A stretch of DNA of 64,000 nucleotides, taken from NCBI GenBank assembly GCA_023515745.1, contig JALECJ010000257.1, positions 3,164,687 through 3,228,686 on the forward strand, written 5' to 3'. This stretch comes from Amoeboaphelidium protococcarum. Its lineage: Eukaryota; Aphelidiomycota; Aphelidea. The notes beneath the pieces are model-generated. The model was given only the letters and a program-made list of their open reading frames with translations, had not been told where the DNA came from and did not search any database. This document shows, in pieces, positions 11,570 to 24,339 of this stretch. Made by a program: the position numbers and the translations under genes. Position 1 is the first letter of the stretch; each line of letters starts with the position of its first letter.

Positions 11570-13327
11570 ATGGCTGACTTTTAATTTGATGATATTGATT
11601 TGTAACTCTAAATTGGAAATTAAAGTCATATCTTACTAGAATCACCAGAGTCTATTCAGGGTGATCATAAGTTAGCGCTTCTTCAGCGGCGTGATATCAT
11701 TAGTTTGCGCTAAACGGTGAAATAGGCGCGTATCGTTCGTGAATAAACTATCAAAAGAGTTTTGTATGGGCCGGCTGGATGTGGAAAAACTCTGGTGTTG
11801 TATCTGTGTGCATTGGATTGCTTACAGAGTTAAGAGTGGCTAGTATTTTACGTGCCTGCACTGTCTAAATTTGATGGAGTTTCGGATTTGGATTGTGCGC
11901 GCAACTTGATATATAATTTCAGACGCGTCAATGATCTATACTTGCAGTTAAATTAAATCAATGCTGATGTTGTTAGGATTTAAAAATTATTGGATGATGC
12001 TCTCGCTCCTTATGGTGATCCTGTATAAGCTTTAATCACGCTGTTTCAAACCTTTTTACATATAGTCGACGTGCCCGTATTCATTGGCCTCGACCAATGG
12101 AATTGTCTTGCTGACGGCGATGGTATAAATTAGCCGCTTCTTTAGAGACTTTTTGGTCACTTTAGTGTACTAAATGTGCATCGCGGATGCTGTATGTGTG
12201 CTATGTCCTCCACCTTCCCTTTGTGGAGAGCTTCGATGTTTAGGGACTTTGATGCCGTATTGACTGCGATATATATCGATTTATATAGCGATGAAGAATG
12301 GCGTGCAGTGGTCAGTTATAATAGAGAAAGAGGTTAGTTCCCTTCACGCAAGGATTTGCACGATGATAAACTTCAAATATTGACTGGCAGAGTACCGCGC
12401 TTGCTGGAATCCGTTAAATAGTCTTATTTGGCAAACGACTGCAGGTGGTCTTAAGCGCTTTATGATCGTTGCGTGAACTAGAATGTATTATACTTTGCTG
12501 AAAGAGCTCACAGTGTCATTGAAAGGAACCGTGAAGGACGCCACTCGATACCTATATTGCGATTTGCCTCATTCGCTGTCTTGAATTAATGTGAGCGCGC
12601 ATACATACCATCCGAGTGGATTGACTCTGGTTTATTTGAGAAATAGAATGGATTTGTTACTCCCATATGCTAATCTGTTTTGACTGCAATGTTCATTACG
12701 GTATGCGATGATATTGATGAAATTATTAGCATCATGGCGACGAGTGATAGGGAAATTGCTTTTAAAGTGTTAGTGATTATAGGACTCTCAAAGTAATAAT
12801 CTACTAAGATTTAATGTTGTACTTTGACAGGCGAGACTGATCTAACTAATTTCTCTTTACGTGCTCTAAAAGTAGATTTCCAGTTGAAGCCTTCGGAAGA
12901 GAATGTAAATTCGCCGTATGAAGAAGATACTTTGATCATCTGTCATGAAAGCTATTAGCCTCCAATTGATGCTGTGATTTATTGCGATGGATTTATCTAT
13001 ATGATTTCTGTATCTTTGCAGTCTTACTTTAATCATAGCACCAGAGTCAGAGATATTTTTACATAAAAAGTTGGCTTGAGTGGATACAATGTGTTGCAGC
13101 ATTATTGTAAGCATTCTCCATATATGAAGTCCCAGTCTTATATGGATGAAACTGTGTGGTCTTAGCATCTGGCTGATCACGTTCGCTTCATCTACATCAC
13201 TGCTGACTCTACAAAGCATGACGCGACTATCATGAGGCAAAGTGGTGCGTAATATGTAAATAGAGTCAATGGAGATTAATTGGAAAAGTTGGGGGAATCA
13301 TACAAGTATTTCATGATGGACACTTGA
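11570..13327 (+). CDS. P-loop NTPase with Crinkler/RHS-like C-terminal domain (tentative)
   Basis: 585 residues, one exon, dense in TAA/TAG Gln codons. A Walker A motif (VLYGPAGCGKTLVLYL) lies near residue 70, followed by a WLVFYVPA strand and a Walker-B-like strand VFIGLDQWN near residue 190. The C-terminal third has IDAVIYCDGFIYMISVSLQ, a nearby histidine, and later VRFIYITADS. This order (P-loop ATPase, then a restriction-nuclease-fold-like strand pair ending near FQVT..H) is what I recall for the RHS/Crinkler family of fungi, oomycetes and kinetoplastids. DAP3/mS29 shares the N-terminal P-loop pattern and is the main alternative, but the C-terminal half does not resemble it. Function in this organism is unknown. 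Confidence 0.5.
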
Positions 13328-13498
13328 ATTGTAAAATTGTGTGGCGTGGTGATATATTATACAAGTTCGCAGAAATAAACTGGATGGAATTAGAGTGTAA
13401 TGGCATACTATACTAAACGTAAAATACTTGAGCTTTTCTATATCATTTTATAGCTGCACTTTAAATGTCCAACGCCTGAATGATCATGACTCGCAAAA

Positions 13499-15736
13499 TC
13501 AGAACCAGTAAGATTCTTAATCTGCAGACTCCAGGGATTTGGCATCTTAATCGTCTCTGATGATCTCGGATCCGGTGCCTCTTAACGCATATAGGTAAGC
13601 ATTAGATTACGCCCACAGATGAGGCTCACCTAAAGTATCAAAGGGAATGTCCGCACGTTGCGAAGCAAAGTGATTGACCACTGGATGGATCAAGAACTCC
13701 ATCTGCTTCTTATCAGTATCAGAATCGCTAGTATCGCCCTAGGTAGCCATGATATCAGGAGATGTCAATCTCAAGTTTTAAGACAGAAAACTGATATCAT
13801 TCTCCAGTTCTTGCATATTATAAGCCGTGAAAACCGCCATGCACTTGGTACTAGCTATAGACTCCAAAGTCGTCTTCCAGTCCTATTAATATTACATTGC
13901 CCATTACACCTAAGATTTCAAATTATCACGCTAGCGTTTAAGAGACCGCTATTCTGCTTCAGACAGATCTGAGAATACATCATTCTCGAACTCTGGACTT
14001 TAATCTTGTGCCAATTTCTAATTCTGATCCAAAAACTATCTGAACATACCCATTCCACTATTGAACACGAAGAACGCATCTCTATTTGGACGGAACTTCT
14101 GATCAAAAATCAGCCCATCAGTATCTGAACACTGCAATGCTTGATGTAGTTCCGGTGTGTACTTGGATCTAATAAAATTAAATCTCAAGTTTTTATTCAC
14201 AGCGACGCTATACTGCTAGAAAGTGGCATCACCAAAACGCAGTATCTTCTTTTAGTTCTCATCACAAGGAATGTAACTCCTCTAGAATCTCTAACGTCTA
14301 ACATGATCATTCTTCGTAGTGAATAGAGTCTCTTTCCATCCATTCACCTTCTCACCCAGCGCATCCATTTGTTCATACTTGGCCGCTTACAGAGTCTTTG
14401 GCACATGGGCATCTTCGCCAATAAAGTAAATCTGTAGTGGTACATGACCTTGGAATATATGACTTAGTTGTTCCCAAGCACCGCGCATCAGCAAACACTC
14501 TGAACTAGCCCCAATAATGAACATCCGAAATACTGGAGAGTCCTTGAGCTGAGCAATCAAAAGGTCATTCGTCAGCTTGGTTGGCTTAATCCTTTAGCTG
14601 AGCATCTATTTAGTATCAACAGACGGCGTTTACAAGGAAGGCAACAGAGAAGCGATAGCCGCATTACTCTTTAAGTACTACCATAGCGACATTTCACGCT
14701 TTGACGGAGACGTTACTTCCTTGGCGTGAGCTTTCTACCGCCCAGTCTTGATAGTAATGTCAATAGCCTAATTCAGTGCCGACAAATAATGCCAGCCTGA
14801 CGAAGTTACAGCACTAACATCCTCCTACTTGTACCTAAGAACTTATTAATCTCCAGTATTATCGCTATCCCCATCATTAGAAGATGACTGAAATTTAACA
14901 ACATCCTCTTTATCATAATACAACCATGGCCTACCGCCGATTATAGATGCCATAGTATAAGGATATGTGAGTAGGGAGCTGACCAATCGCCGAGACGCGG
15001 CATACTTATCCGTGTCCACCTAATCCAAATGCGGAGTGTTAGGAGTAGACGATGAAGACGCATAAAGAACACGTGGGAATCCTCTAGTCTTAAATATAGA
15101 ACGCCATGAAGACCAGTTTAAAGGTGTATAAGTACCAGATGACATCCGCAACCTCTCCGTCGTAGGGAAATTCACCTCCCAAAATGGACGACCACTCTGA
15201 GCATCAACCTGATCCTGGACCATGCTCTTAATCACTTGCGAAACCAGTGGATGAGTCTGATCTTGCAAATAATGTTCCTCGGAGCAATGCGTTGGCATCT
15301 TACTCTCTTGGCATATATAAGTAGGTGAATCCACACTAAGCTTCTAAGGCTGGGTGGGTAACGGTGAACGCGTCGTTCCATTTGGTACATCTTTCACATT
15401 ATGAACCAATCTCTGTGAGCCTTCACTAGGACTATCACTGCTACCATTTCCATGATTATAGGATAGCGGATCAGTATCAATTGTATTATTCTCCTGTAAA
15501 CATACTGGGCATGAGCTGTACTTGGAATACTACTACTAAAGACCTTTGATGACGTTTTATGCATTTTCAGTCTCTAGTGAAGTCTGCGGAGGATATCGCT
15601 TGGCAATTTTATCTAATGTCAATGGTCTGCTCCATTTAAGAGGATTCAGCTTATCCAGCACATTGGCTTTCTACTACACAGCCGCGATACCATCAGCGGG
15701 AGGCAGCAATTGATCAATCACCTTTCTCTTCAACAT
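13499..15736 (-). CDS. MSS51-like protein (mitochondrial COX1 translation-factor family)
   Basis: 745 residues in one exon. The N-terminal part has a Cys pair (SSCPVCLQEN) and then YICQESKMPTHCSEEHY, close to the MSS51 zinc-finger segment with its PTHCSEEH box. The C-terminal half has RMFIIGASSECLL, HVPLQIYFIGED, DAFFVFNSGMGMF and KCMAVFTAYNMQELENDISFL, the pattern of the MSS51 C-terminal domain. In yeast Mss51 activates COX1 mRNA translation and binds newly made Cox1; in animals the family is MYND-type ZMYND17. A Ser/Asn-rich spacer between the first Cys pair and the PTH box is longer than usual. Targeting is unclear: the N-terminus MLKRKVIDQLL is basic but short. Confidence 0.7.
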
Positions 15737-16001
15737 TCTCTCTGTATGTCTCTCTCTCTTCGTCTGGTTGTATGATTGATCGCGAAAGAAGATTAGTTAA
15801 CGACTTTTTAACGTGAGAGAGTTGAGAGGCTCGCGCGCGATATTTGACCTTTTCTCTCCCACTCTCTTCCTCTGTGATTTAAAAGAGCCTTGATCTCCGA
15901 CTGGAGTTCTATACCACTGGTTGATCATCGCGCAGCATCTTTTTCTATCACCTAATATTGTAAAGCACTTAACGCGTAGAAATAGACGCACATTAAGCGT
16001 T

Positions 16002-16326
16002 ATGGACGTTGAGCAATCTGAAAGTTTAGCTAAGAAGGATGAGTAGTATTTTGGTTATTATGCGCAGTTGGCGAATCAGTAGAATATGCTTCAGGATGGC
16101 TCTAGAACGGAAACGTACAAGTATGTGATTGAGAATGCGCTGGCGCCGCGTTGTATCTAAGGGAAGAGTGTGATGGATATCGGTGCAGGCAGTGGTGTTC
16201 TATCCTTCTTCAGTCTGATCGGTGGTGCTGATAAGGTGTTTGCTGTTGAAGGCAGTTCTATGGCACAAAAGTTGATCAAGTTTATCGAACATTCCACTGA
16301 ACGCCGTCTTAATCTCCCGTGGCTGC
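16002..16326 (+). CDS. CARM1: CARM1/PRMT4-like arginine methyltransferase, 5' half (interrupted)
   Basis: ATG at 16002 opens a frame reading through [19 protein letters not shown] and [13 protein letters not shown], matching the first helices of CARM1-type PRMTs. The SAM-binding motif I follows ([15 protein letters not shown]), then [11 protein letters not shown]. The frame runs into a single N at 16327 (codon CNC), after which the sequence becomes ITS2 of ribosomal DNA. The rest of the enzyme resumes at 24340 in the matching frame. See the separate finding: this is one gene broken by rDNA, by assembly or by real insertion. Enzymes of this class place asymmetric dimethylarginine on histone H3 and splicing/transcription factors. 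Confidence 0.85.
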
Positions 16327-16327
16327 N
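16327..16327. other. Single ambiguous base (N) at the left CARM1/rDNA junction
   Basis: One of two Ns seen in the rDNA neighbourhood. It marks the exact change from CARM1 coding sequence to rDNA spacer, which suggests a join made during assembly. Confidence 0.9.
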
Positions 16328-16479
16328 CAGTCAGAGCTCAATAAACACGCGTACGGTTGATTAGAGTTGACAAGATCGATATAGATATTGCCAACTGTTG
16401 TATCAACACGAACAGTTTGTGTAAACTCAAAAGTACTGTATCCAGTACTTCACAATCACTATATAAAAGTGAGAAATTT
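16328..16479 (-). other. ITS2, partial
   Basis: Follows the 3' end of 5.8S rRNA on the minus strand. About 150 bases remain before the N at 16327; the 28S gene that should come next is absent. Confidence 0.7.
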
Positions 16480-16636
16480 GATTGATGCTCAAACAGGCGT
16501 ACTGCCGTGAATTCACAGCAGTGCAAAGTGCATTCAAAGATTTAATGATTCGCGGTAAATGCAATTCACATTACATTTCGCAATTCGCTGCGTTCTTCAT
16601 CGCTGCGAGAGCCTAGAGATCCGTTGCTAAAAGTTT
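16480..16636 (-). rRNA. 5.8S ribosomal RNA
   Basis: On the minus strand this reads AGCAACGGATCTCTAGGCTC, then the universal GATGAAGAACGCAGC, AATGTGAATTGCA, TTTGAATGCA, and ends near GCCTGTTTGAG. Length ~157 is normal. Ends are estimated from conserved flanks to within a few bases. Confidence 0.93.
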
Positions 16637-16830
16637 TAGTTTTTAGTTGACACAACACTAAGTTTGTGCAGAGATCTTTAGTTTAAAAGTTTTAGTTTAA
16701 TAAAAGACTAATGGCACGCGTCACCAAAAAGGTGATTGCATACACATTAGCAACAGTTCACAATGATGAGTAATTTGAAGTGGAATGAGACGCATTCAAG
16801 AATGCAGAGTCATACGCACGACAGATTTAG
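16637..16830 (-). other. ITS1
   Basis: Spacer of ~195 bases between the 3' end of 18S (GGATCATTA) and the start of 5.8S. It contains a repeated TTTTAGTTT-like motif near 16634-16702 and a short palindrome CACCAAAAAGGTG near 16721. Confidence 0.85.
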
Positions 16831-16970
16831 TAATGATCCATCCGCAGGTTCACCTACGGATACCTTGTTACGACTTTTACTTCCTCTAAATGACCAAGTT
16901 TGACCAAGTTCTCAAGTGACACGTCTGTTGCCAGACAGACACTCAATCCCAAGGCCTCACTAAGCCATTC

Positions 16971-17002
<32 letters not shown>

Positions 17003-17660
17003 AGCAGGGACGTAATCAACGCAAGCTGATGACTTGCGCTTACTAGGCATTCCTCGTTGAAGAGCAATAATTGCAATGCTCTATCCCCAGCACGATGAAG
17101 TTTAAAAAGATTACCCAGACTTTTCAGCCAAGGAATAAACTCGTTGACTTCATCAGTGTAACGCGCGTGCGGCCCAGAACATCTAAGGGCATCACAGACC
17201 TGTTATTGCCTCAAGCTTCCTTTGATTAAACATCAAAAGTCCCTCTAAGAAGGCTGCACCCAGCAAGGCTGAGTGAGTCTATTTAGCAGGAAAAGGTCTC
17301 GTTCGTTATCGCAATTAAGCAGACAAATCACTCCACCAACTAAGAACGGCCATGCACCACACCCCTTAAAATCAAGAAAGAGCTCTCAATCTGTCAATCC
17401 TTATTAAGTCTGGACCTGGTAAGTTTCCCCGTGTTGAGTCAAATTAAGCCGCATATTCCACGCCTTGTTGTGCTCTTCCGTCAATTTCTTTAAGTTTCAG
17501 CCTTGCGAATGTACTCCCCCCGTAACCCAAACACTTTGATATCTCGTACGGTGCTGATGGACGCGTATAATTACGTTCCACCAATCCCGAGTCGGCATAG
17601 TTTATGGTCAAGACTACAACGGTATCTAATCATTTTTGATCCCCTGACTTTCGTGCTTGG

Positions 17661-17695
<35 letters not shown>

Positions 17696-18621
17696 AGTTA
17701 GTCTTTCAGAAATCCAAGAATTTCACCTCTGACTCTGAAATACTAATGCCCCCGACTGTCCCTATTAATCATTACCTCGGTCCTAGAAACCAACAAAATA
17801 GAACCAAAGTCCTATTCTATTATTCCATGCTAATGTATTCAAGCGAACGCCTGCTTTAAACACTCTAATTTTTTCAAAGTAAAAGTCCTGTCGCTCTGGC
17901 CCACTCGGTGAAGAGAAGACCAGATTGGCAGGAAGTTCGACACAACCTGGCCGTGCACGCCGTTAAGCGGACAGCCAGTCTGTGCCCAAATTCAACTACG
18001 CGCGTTTCTAACGCAACAACTTTAATATACGCTATTGGAGTTGGAATTACCGCGGCTGCTGGCACCAAGCTTGCCCTCCAATTGTTCCTCGTTAAGAGAT
18101 TTAGATTGTACTCATTCCAATTACAGGACCACGAAGGCCCTGTATCGTTATGTATTGTCACTACCTCGCCGAGTCGGCATTGGGTAATTTGCGCGCCTGC
18201 TGCCTTCCTTGGATGTAGGAGCCGTTTCTCAGGCTCCTTCTCCGGAATCGAACCCTTATTCCCCGTTACCCGTTATAACCATTGTAGTCCAATAAACTAC
18301 AATCAAGTTGATAGGGCAGAAATTTGAATGATACATCGCCGTCGCGAGGACATGCGATTCGAGAGTTACTATGAATCACCAAGTGAGGTGTTGCCACCAT
18401 TGGTTTTAATCTAATAACAACAGCCCTTCCAGAAGTCGGGCATTTATGCATGTATTAGCTCTAGAATTACCACGGTTATCCAAGTAGTAAGAGACTATCA
18501 AGTAAACTATAACTGATTTAATGAGCCATTCGCAGTTTCACTGTACAGAGTCATTTGTACTGGCACTTGCATGGCTTAATCTTTTATGTGAGCGTATGAC
18601 TACTGGCAGAATCAACCAGGT
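16831..18621 (-). rRNA. 18S (SSU) ribosomal RNA
   Basis: Complete small-subunit rRNA of ~1,791 nt with no intron. The minus strand begins AACCTGGTTGATTCTGCCAG and ends GAACCTGCGGATGGATCATTA. Universal internal segments are present, such as the 530 loop (CAGCAGCCGCGGTAATTCC near 18060), AAACTTAAAGAAATTGACGG near 17490 and GTACACACCGCCCGTCGC near 16985. The universal GATCCTGCCAG near the 5' end is GATTCTGCCAG here, a one-base difference at a primer site. It transcribes toward lower coordinates into ITS1 and 5.8S. This is the best single sequence in the window for identifying the organism. Confidence 0.98.
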
Positions 18622-21600
18622 AACTATCTTTGGTATCCGCCGACGATATCATTTCATATGCATTAACATAAAGAAACAGTGAACGCAACGGAACGCGACA
18701 TAATGTCGCAAGATGAGTATTGCTGTGCACCGATTAGAGCTGGTAAGCTCCTACTCAGATGCCACCATAACTGAACTACTGTGCAGTCACGATGTTGAAC
18801 TCTCATGCCAAGTCTGCTGTTAATGGGAAATCGTGACAAGATTGAAGCGTTTCAATCGAGTCGCAACTCCCATCATGTACTAATCACGAGAGTTATCCGT
18901 ACACTGCGTGAACAGGTGAATAATTCCTTTGATGTAGTACTATTAGTGTAATGGTGACTTCTAGCCAAAAGCTTTCCGTACACAAATACAACTCTATAAT
19001 CAATCATTTTAGTGAAAGATTACTATTTAAATATCACCAAACTTCAATGTAGACTCATGATGCAATAGCGCGTCACTAATCTTCATTGCAAAGAATGGCA
19101 ACAATCAAGACTTTCGTCTGATAGACGCTAGAATCTATTAAAGTTGAAAGCAGTCGATCACTAAACCGGTAAGCAAGTTACGCGATGGCTTTGCAATGCA
19201 TACGATTACTACGACTACCTCATCAGACCGTGAGTGATCAGCAGCTTTTCAACTCTGATGGAAACTAGACTTGAGATGCTAACAAATTGATTAATACACC
19301 AGTATGATCTTGTTTGTAATCCTAATCGAAATACAACCAAGCCACAATAGGCGTCCACCAAATTCATTAGCAGCTCTGTGGAGGAAACGCCGCTTCGCAG
19401 ATGACAGTGAGATGAGACTTTACTTTCATTAATCATTCCCAGAGAGAAATTCATTCTGAAACCAAACGCCACACCAGACGCCATCTTTGCAGCAGATTAA
19501 TCCAAAACAGGAAATTCAGATTTCACAAGCAGCCACTTTTCATCGCAGATTGATTTGCAATTCCAAAATGCCAGATGTCGATTTCTTCTTTTCTTCTTTT
19601 TGATTTGTTTCCATTCACCACAAAATTGGTTCGCGATGTTAGCCACTCTTAAACGCCACTGATGTCGGCTGCGCCTCACATTGATCTTCCGGATTTTCAC
19701 AAAAGTCTAGAAACAATGTAGCGATTGTGATCTGATTAATCAAACTCCTTGATACGCGAAAGTCGCGTAAATATCCGGCCACGGAAATTAATATCCAACG
19801 ATTGAGTACGCGCTTTGCCGCATATTTTACAGATTTTCTAGGCCACTTGCACTAATCTTTTTAGTTCATGCGTTTTTCTAATTTTCATATTCAGTTAGTT
19901 ATCAGGTGTACTTTGGGCTTGATGCATTTGAACGTGAGTAACAGGATCTGAGAGCGTGCTTGTAGCTTTGCGCATCTGCTGTATATCTTTAATCTTGTAC
20001 CTCAGTCTCAAACTTTCTTATTTAAATTGTCTGATCATTCAGCCCTGTTCAGAGCTCAAGTTATTATAAACTGTCTGCCTGCGTAAATGAATAGCGGGTT
20101 AGGTACATGTGGGTAGATTATAGGCTTCATTATAGTTAATGTCTATTATAGAATGATCTTCTCTGCACGTCTACATATTCTCTTGGTCGCTGTCCTTAAA
20201 CTCTACATCTACCTACAAGCGCTGAAATAAACGCCGTTGATTATCAGGGAAAATATGGCTCTGCTTTGGTATTTGCATCAGTATCTATGGGGCGTGTAGT
20301 CTCTTTGCTGTTAAGTTAGGCGCGTAGTTTGACCTTCTGGGAACTGCAAGTTGGCTAAGTATAATCTAATACACTCTTTCTTCCCCGAGCCTTGGAAAAT
20401 CTACTTAATAGCGGTTGAAGCTGAAAGTAATAGTACAGTATACTGCAGAGTTACATCCTTATGTCCGGCTATCTTGTGAGTACTAAAGCGCACCATTAGA
20501 GTTATCAATCGCCATTGTGATTCAATTTGAGAAGTATGCTTGTATCGACAATCTTCGCCAATGAAGCACTAATCGATCAGCTCTTTAAACGCTCTGCTCT
20601 ATCCCTGTTATTTACTGTAAGCTGGTAGCTAATGGATTTGATTAGTTGATTTTACAGTAGCATGCAGTTTACACGGCGGTTCCTGTGAATCTCTTGCCGC
20701 GTAATTTAATTGAATCGTATTGTAATCAGCCGGTGACATTTTGCTCTGTACACGCCATCAAGTTGAGAATGAATGGTAATGGTAATCAGTCTGGCTAGTC
20801 TAAGTTCCACATGCCGTAATGTTTAATCTGCGCTGCTTTTATTGTATTCAAGGCGTTGAAAAAACACATTGATGTTGGAATCTTACTGAATACATTAGCG
20901 ATAGCATATGCATCGCGAATCAGTTCCTGATTTAGTACATTGTAGATAGTGCTCTCTATTTACTAGTCTGCTTAGAATTGAAGTTCTCCACCTGGTTACA
21001 AATCTGACCTTGAGGCACAGCTACTCGCCTTAGTTCAAGTTCTACTTAATCATTGTCATCAACCACGTAGAGTAACTCGAACGGCTCTGCCGCTTAGTGA
21101 TCTGATGGATAGCAATGCTTATTGCGAAGCTATAATGCTTGATATTGATTACACAGCGGACGATAGCTTGTCATTGGGTTAACATCTATCTGACATGGTC
21201 ACTTACCGACAAGTTGTACTCATCCTATGTAGCTTCACTCGAACATAGTTTGATGGTGTAAAACTTATACCGACTTTGTACTACATTTATCGCCTAGCCT
21301 GGGGTAGTCTAAGCCATAAATCTTGTACACTATTCATTCAGCGCACCTTGATCAGCACAAACTCTTCCGTATATTGATCGCGCCTCTCGGTTTGAGGACA
21401 ATGCTATCCTCATTCGACTTAAACTCACCAAAACTCGGTAAGACGGCGTAAAACTCATTCAACCAATGGTGTAGACTATTCTCTACAGACTGAGAGTAGT
21501 TAGAACGATCGAGCTCGACAACGCGCAACATGCGGCGATGGGGACAATCTGTCAGTAGGTTGATCAGCTCGCGATCCGTTAGCGGACATCCCTCATTCAA

Positions 21601-24338
21601 TGCTGCGTCACTCAGACAGAAAGTAGTTTGAGCGATACGTATTGATTGCGCATTTAAGGAGCAGCTATGAAGACCAATTTGTCTTCACTTAGATCAACCT
21701 TCAGTGTTTGAGGGCAAACTTGTCTTCATTTGCTTTGGCTTTACCAATACTTAGTTTGATGGCGTAAACCTCACAGGAACTATGATTTAGACTATGCGCT
21801 CTAGACTGAAAGTGAGTTGAATGTAATATCTCGAGAATTGACGAGATGAAGCAATGAGGATAATCTGTACGCAAGTTAATCAACACGCGCCGTAATTGCG
21901 TACAAGCTGTCCTCATTCTACTTAGCTTCACCGAGAGTCAATTCGATGACGTTAAACTCATACCGACTTTGATTCACACTTTCTATGGACTAATTGTAGT
22001 TTGGGCGAGAGATTTTTATAATCGACAGCGTGAGATGACTCTGGCGTGATCCAATTTGCTCGCCAAACACGATCAACTTATCAGGTAACTGACCATATCC
22101 ATCTGTTTTCGAATGATCTACCAAGGCTCTAACTATGGACTCTTTCTGATGACTCTGAATATATTACGCACCATGATTGTGTAATCTCTCACGTGTCTTT
22201 GTTCAATTAAAGTTAAGGCGCTGGCCCGATGGTTCAGCGCCAATACATTGACTGGTCGTAGCAATGTGCGTTGTTGCCAGTTGATCATATCAATTTTAAA
22301 GTGGCTTTACATTGGCTTTGTCTTGGTAACTTCAGAACGCCTCATGCCGGGACATCGTAATCTCTGTCGTTTTGTTCCGTTTCCAAACATCAGTCCACTT
22401 TCCCTTCTTTCTTTCTGCCATTGGATTTTGAAAGTCTTACTACTGTATTAAATCAGATTTTAGCAAGTGTAGTGTTGTATAGTCCAGCTGATTGTTGCTG
22501 CTATTGCTCTTGGTAATTGAATCTGTTGTGAATGTTTTGCATTCAATCTTTCTGGTTAAAAGGTTGTGCGTGTGTTGTTGCAGGACCTTGCTATTTGTCC
22601 AGTATGCATAACTTCAAACGGATGCAAGAGATATTGAATATCTATCTATTGCTCCTATGATATGAAGGATATATATGTGGCATGATACAGCTGATATATG
22701 CGGGCCATGAAATTTTGTGGTGTCTAATGTGTCGCATCTCCAGTCTGTCGTAAGCGCAGTACTGTGTAGTGAGTAAGTGTGTAAGAAACATTACTGTAGT
22801 TTTGCGGCCGTTGGTCTCCTCTCTGAGTACGATATTGTTGGGCATCATGTCCATCCCATACCTTAGCATCCTATTGTATCCGACAATGGTTATGTTCTCA
22901 CGAGCAGTGTTCTTTTGATGAATCATGGCAAACGCTGGCTGGCTCGACTTACAGAGTGTGCGCCTGTAAATGCGCCCAGATGCTTGTCACTGTTCTTCAA
23001 TCTCCTCTTGATCGGTGTGCACGTGAGACGCCTCACCTCTGGACGCTGCTACAGGTTCAGAGAATATAAGTCCAAGATCGTTCATGGCTGATTGTTTGCA
23101 AGTATTGTACCGCATAATACCAGATTTTGCTATAGTGGTCACTCGCTTGCTAGAGAGATTTCAAAGCTCTTTTGGCCCTCAATATTTCACTGGTAAGTAT
23201 TTAAGACGTTCAACTGATGTCAGTGTTGTTGTGTATTGCTTTGGCTGTGGTATTTCTTAGATTGATGACGCTGTTAGAAATTTGTGAACTGTTCTTTCGA
23301 TTTACAGCGATTACGCGCGATCTGAACATTATTATGACATTTAGATTATTGTATTACCAAGGCTTGCAAAAACTGTCTACAATGTACGTGGCAGTTTGGC
23401 GTACGATATTCTACACATAGTCATGGTCCAATGAGTGAATAGGGATAGGAGGGAGGAGACAGAGGAGAGAACACAGTTTCTTGCATTGATCGGATCGTTC
23501 CATGGCATGCTGAAGAAAGAAGCATTACTGCTTAGCCATCCAATAGTCTAGCTGAATGTTCTATACGGTAGCTATCCATCAGCTGCCACAACAATGTTGT
23601 GCTTGTGAAAGAGAATGCTTCTTTAGTCTCCTCGTAAGAGTCAATCATACGAACTGTGATAGCCGGTTTGGTGATGCCAAAGTCCATTGGTCAAGGACTG
23701 TTAATTAGTGCGCAGTAATATCATCATCTCCTAGTTTGAAGTAAAGCCAATGTCCATTACTTTGTCGATGTTTAATCTTGGTTGCATCACCGAAGTCGTA
23801 GCTAAAGATTACCTTCCATCCATTGCTGTCTGTTGCCAGTAGATTTAGTGTATACAATTCAGGCTATACACCGTATATTTGAAGTTGATGAATCAAGTTT
23901 ACGGAAAGACGCTCTTACAAAGTACAATATTCTGTTGGATCCGGCGATCATTGTAATTCAGCCAGTCAGATATTAAGGAAGATATCCAGCCATTTGGTTA
24001 GTAATTAACAATGCCTTAGAGCGAACAAACGCTGCTTTATGGTTACCCTGTGTACTTCTGAGCTGGTGATTGGATCAGATGCATAGCTACGATAGAGAGT
24101 CGCGGCCGTGCGGTACACAAGGTGAGATTAAAAAACTGCTCGCAGTTTACTCCGGCGTGTCTGGTTAAACTCCTCTTGGAAATGCATCTGCTGTTGCTGT
24201 AATGATCATATTCTTGAATCCGGAATCATTGACTCTGGATATTGTGCGTTGGTACACTTTTACTGCATCTAAATATACGTGATTGACGTTACAGTATTAA
24301 TTTGGTATGATATTCGTTCAGCGGCCTTGTCGAATTCT
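18622..24338 (-). other. rDNA external transcribed spacer and intergenic spacer
   Basis: About 5.7 kb upstream of the 18S 5' end, ending at the N at 24339. Under the TGA-only code no long gene-like frame with conserved motifs appears in either direction; the few short frames have no recognisable domain. It includes a degenerate repeat array (21203-21995). No 5S rRNA or 28S was recognised. I interpret it as ETS plus IGS on position and lack of coding signal; the boundary between the two is not visible. Confidence 0.7.
21203..21995. repeat. Degenerate IGS subrepeats, four copies
   Basis: Four related copies share a core GATGGCGTAAAACTCAT at 21252, 21442, 21758 and 21945 (three are variant), preceded by a CTTCACC/CTTTACC-AA-AC element and followed by TTCACAC/ACTATTCTCTA-GACTGA. 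Core spacing is 190, 316 and 187 bases. Such subrepeats are common in rDNA spacers, where they act as enhancers or recombination sites; no role can be read here. Confidence 0.6.
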
Positions 24339-24339
24339 N
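24339..24339. other. Single ambiguous base (N) at the right rDNA/CARM1 junction
   Basis: Lies in a TNT codon directly before Pro-Asp-Lys-Ile of the CARM1 C-terminal half. Collapsing both Ns to one base rejoins the two halves in frame. Confidence 0.9.

Noticed and set aside
11570-13327. Calling this DAP3 (mS29)
   Set aside because: The P-loop region is compatible, but there is no presequence and the C-terminal half does not fit DAP3; left as an alternative.
17874-18327. Frames inside the 18S gene
   Set aside because: They overlap conserved rRNA sequence and are by-products of it.
22642-22926. 94-codon minus-strand frame in the rDNA spacer
   Set aside because: No domain, biased composition, sits in presumptive IGS; expected by chance with one stop codon.
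18622-24338. 5S rRNA gene in the spacer
   Set aside because: Looked for the usual 5S opening and internal control region on both strands and saw none.
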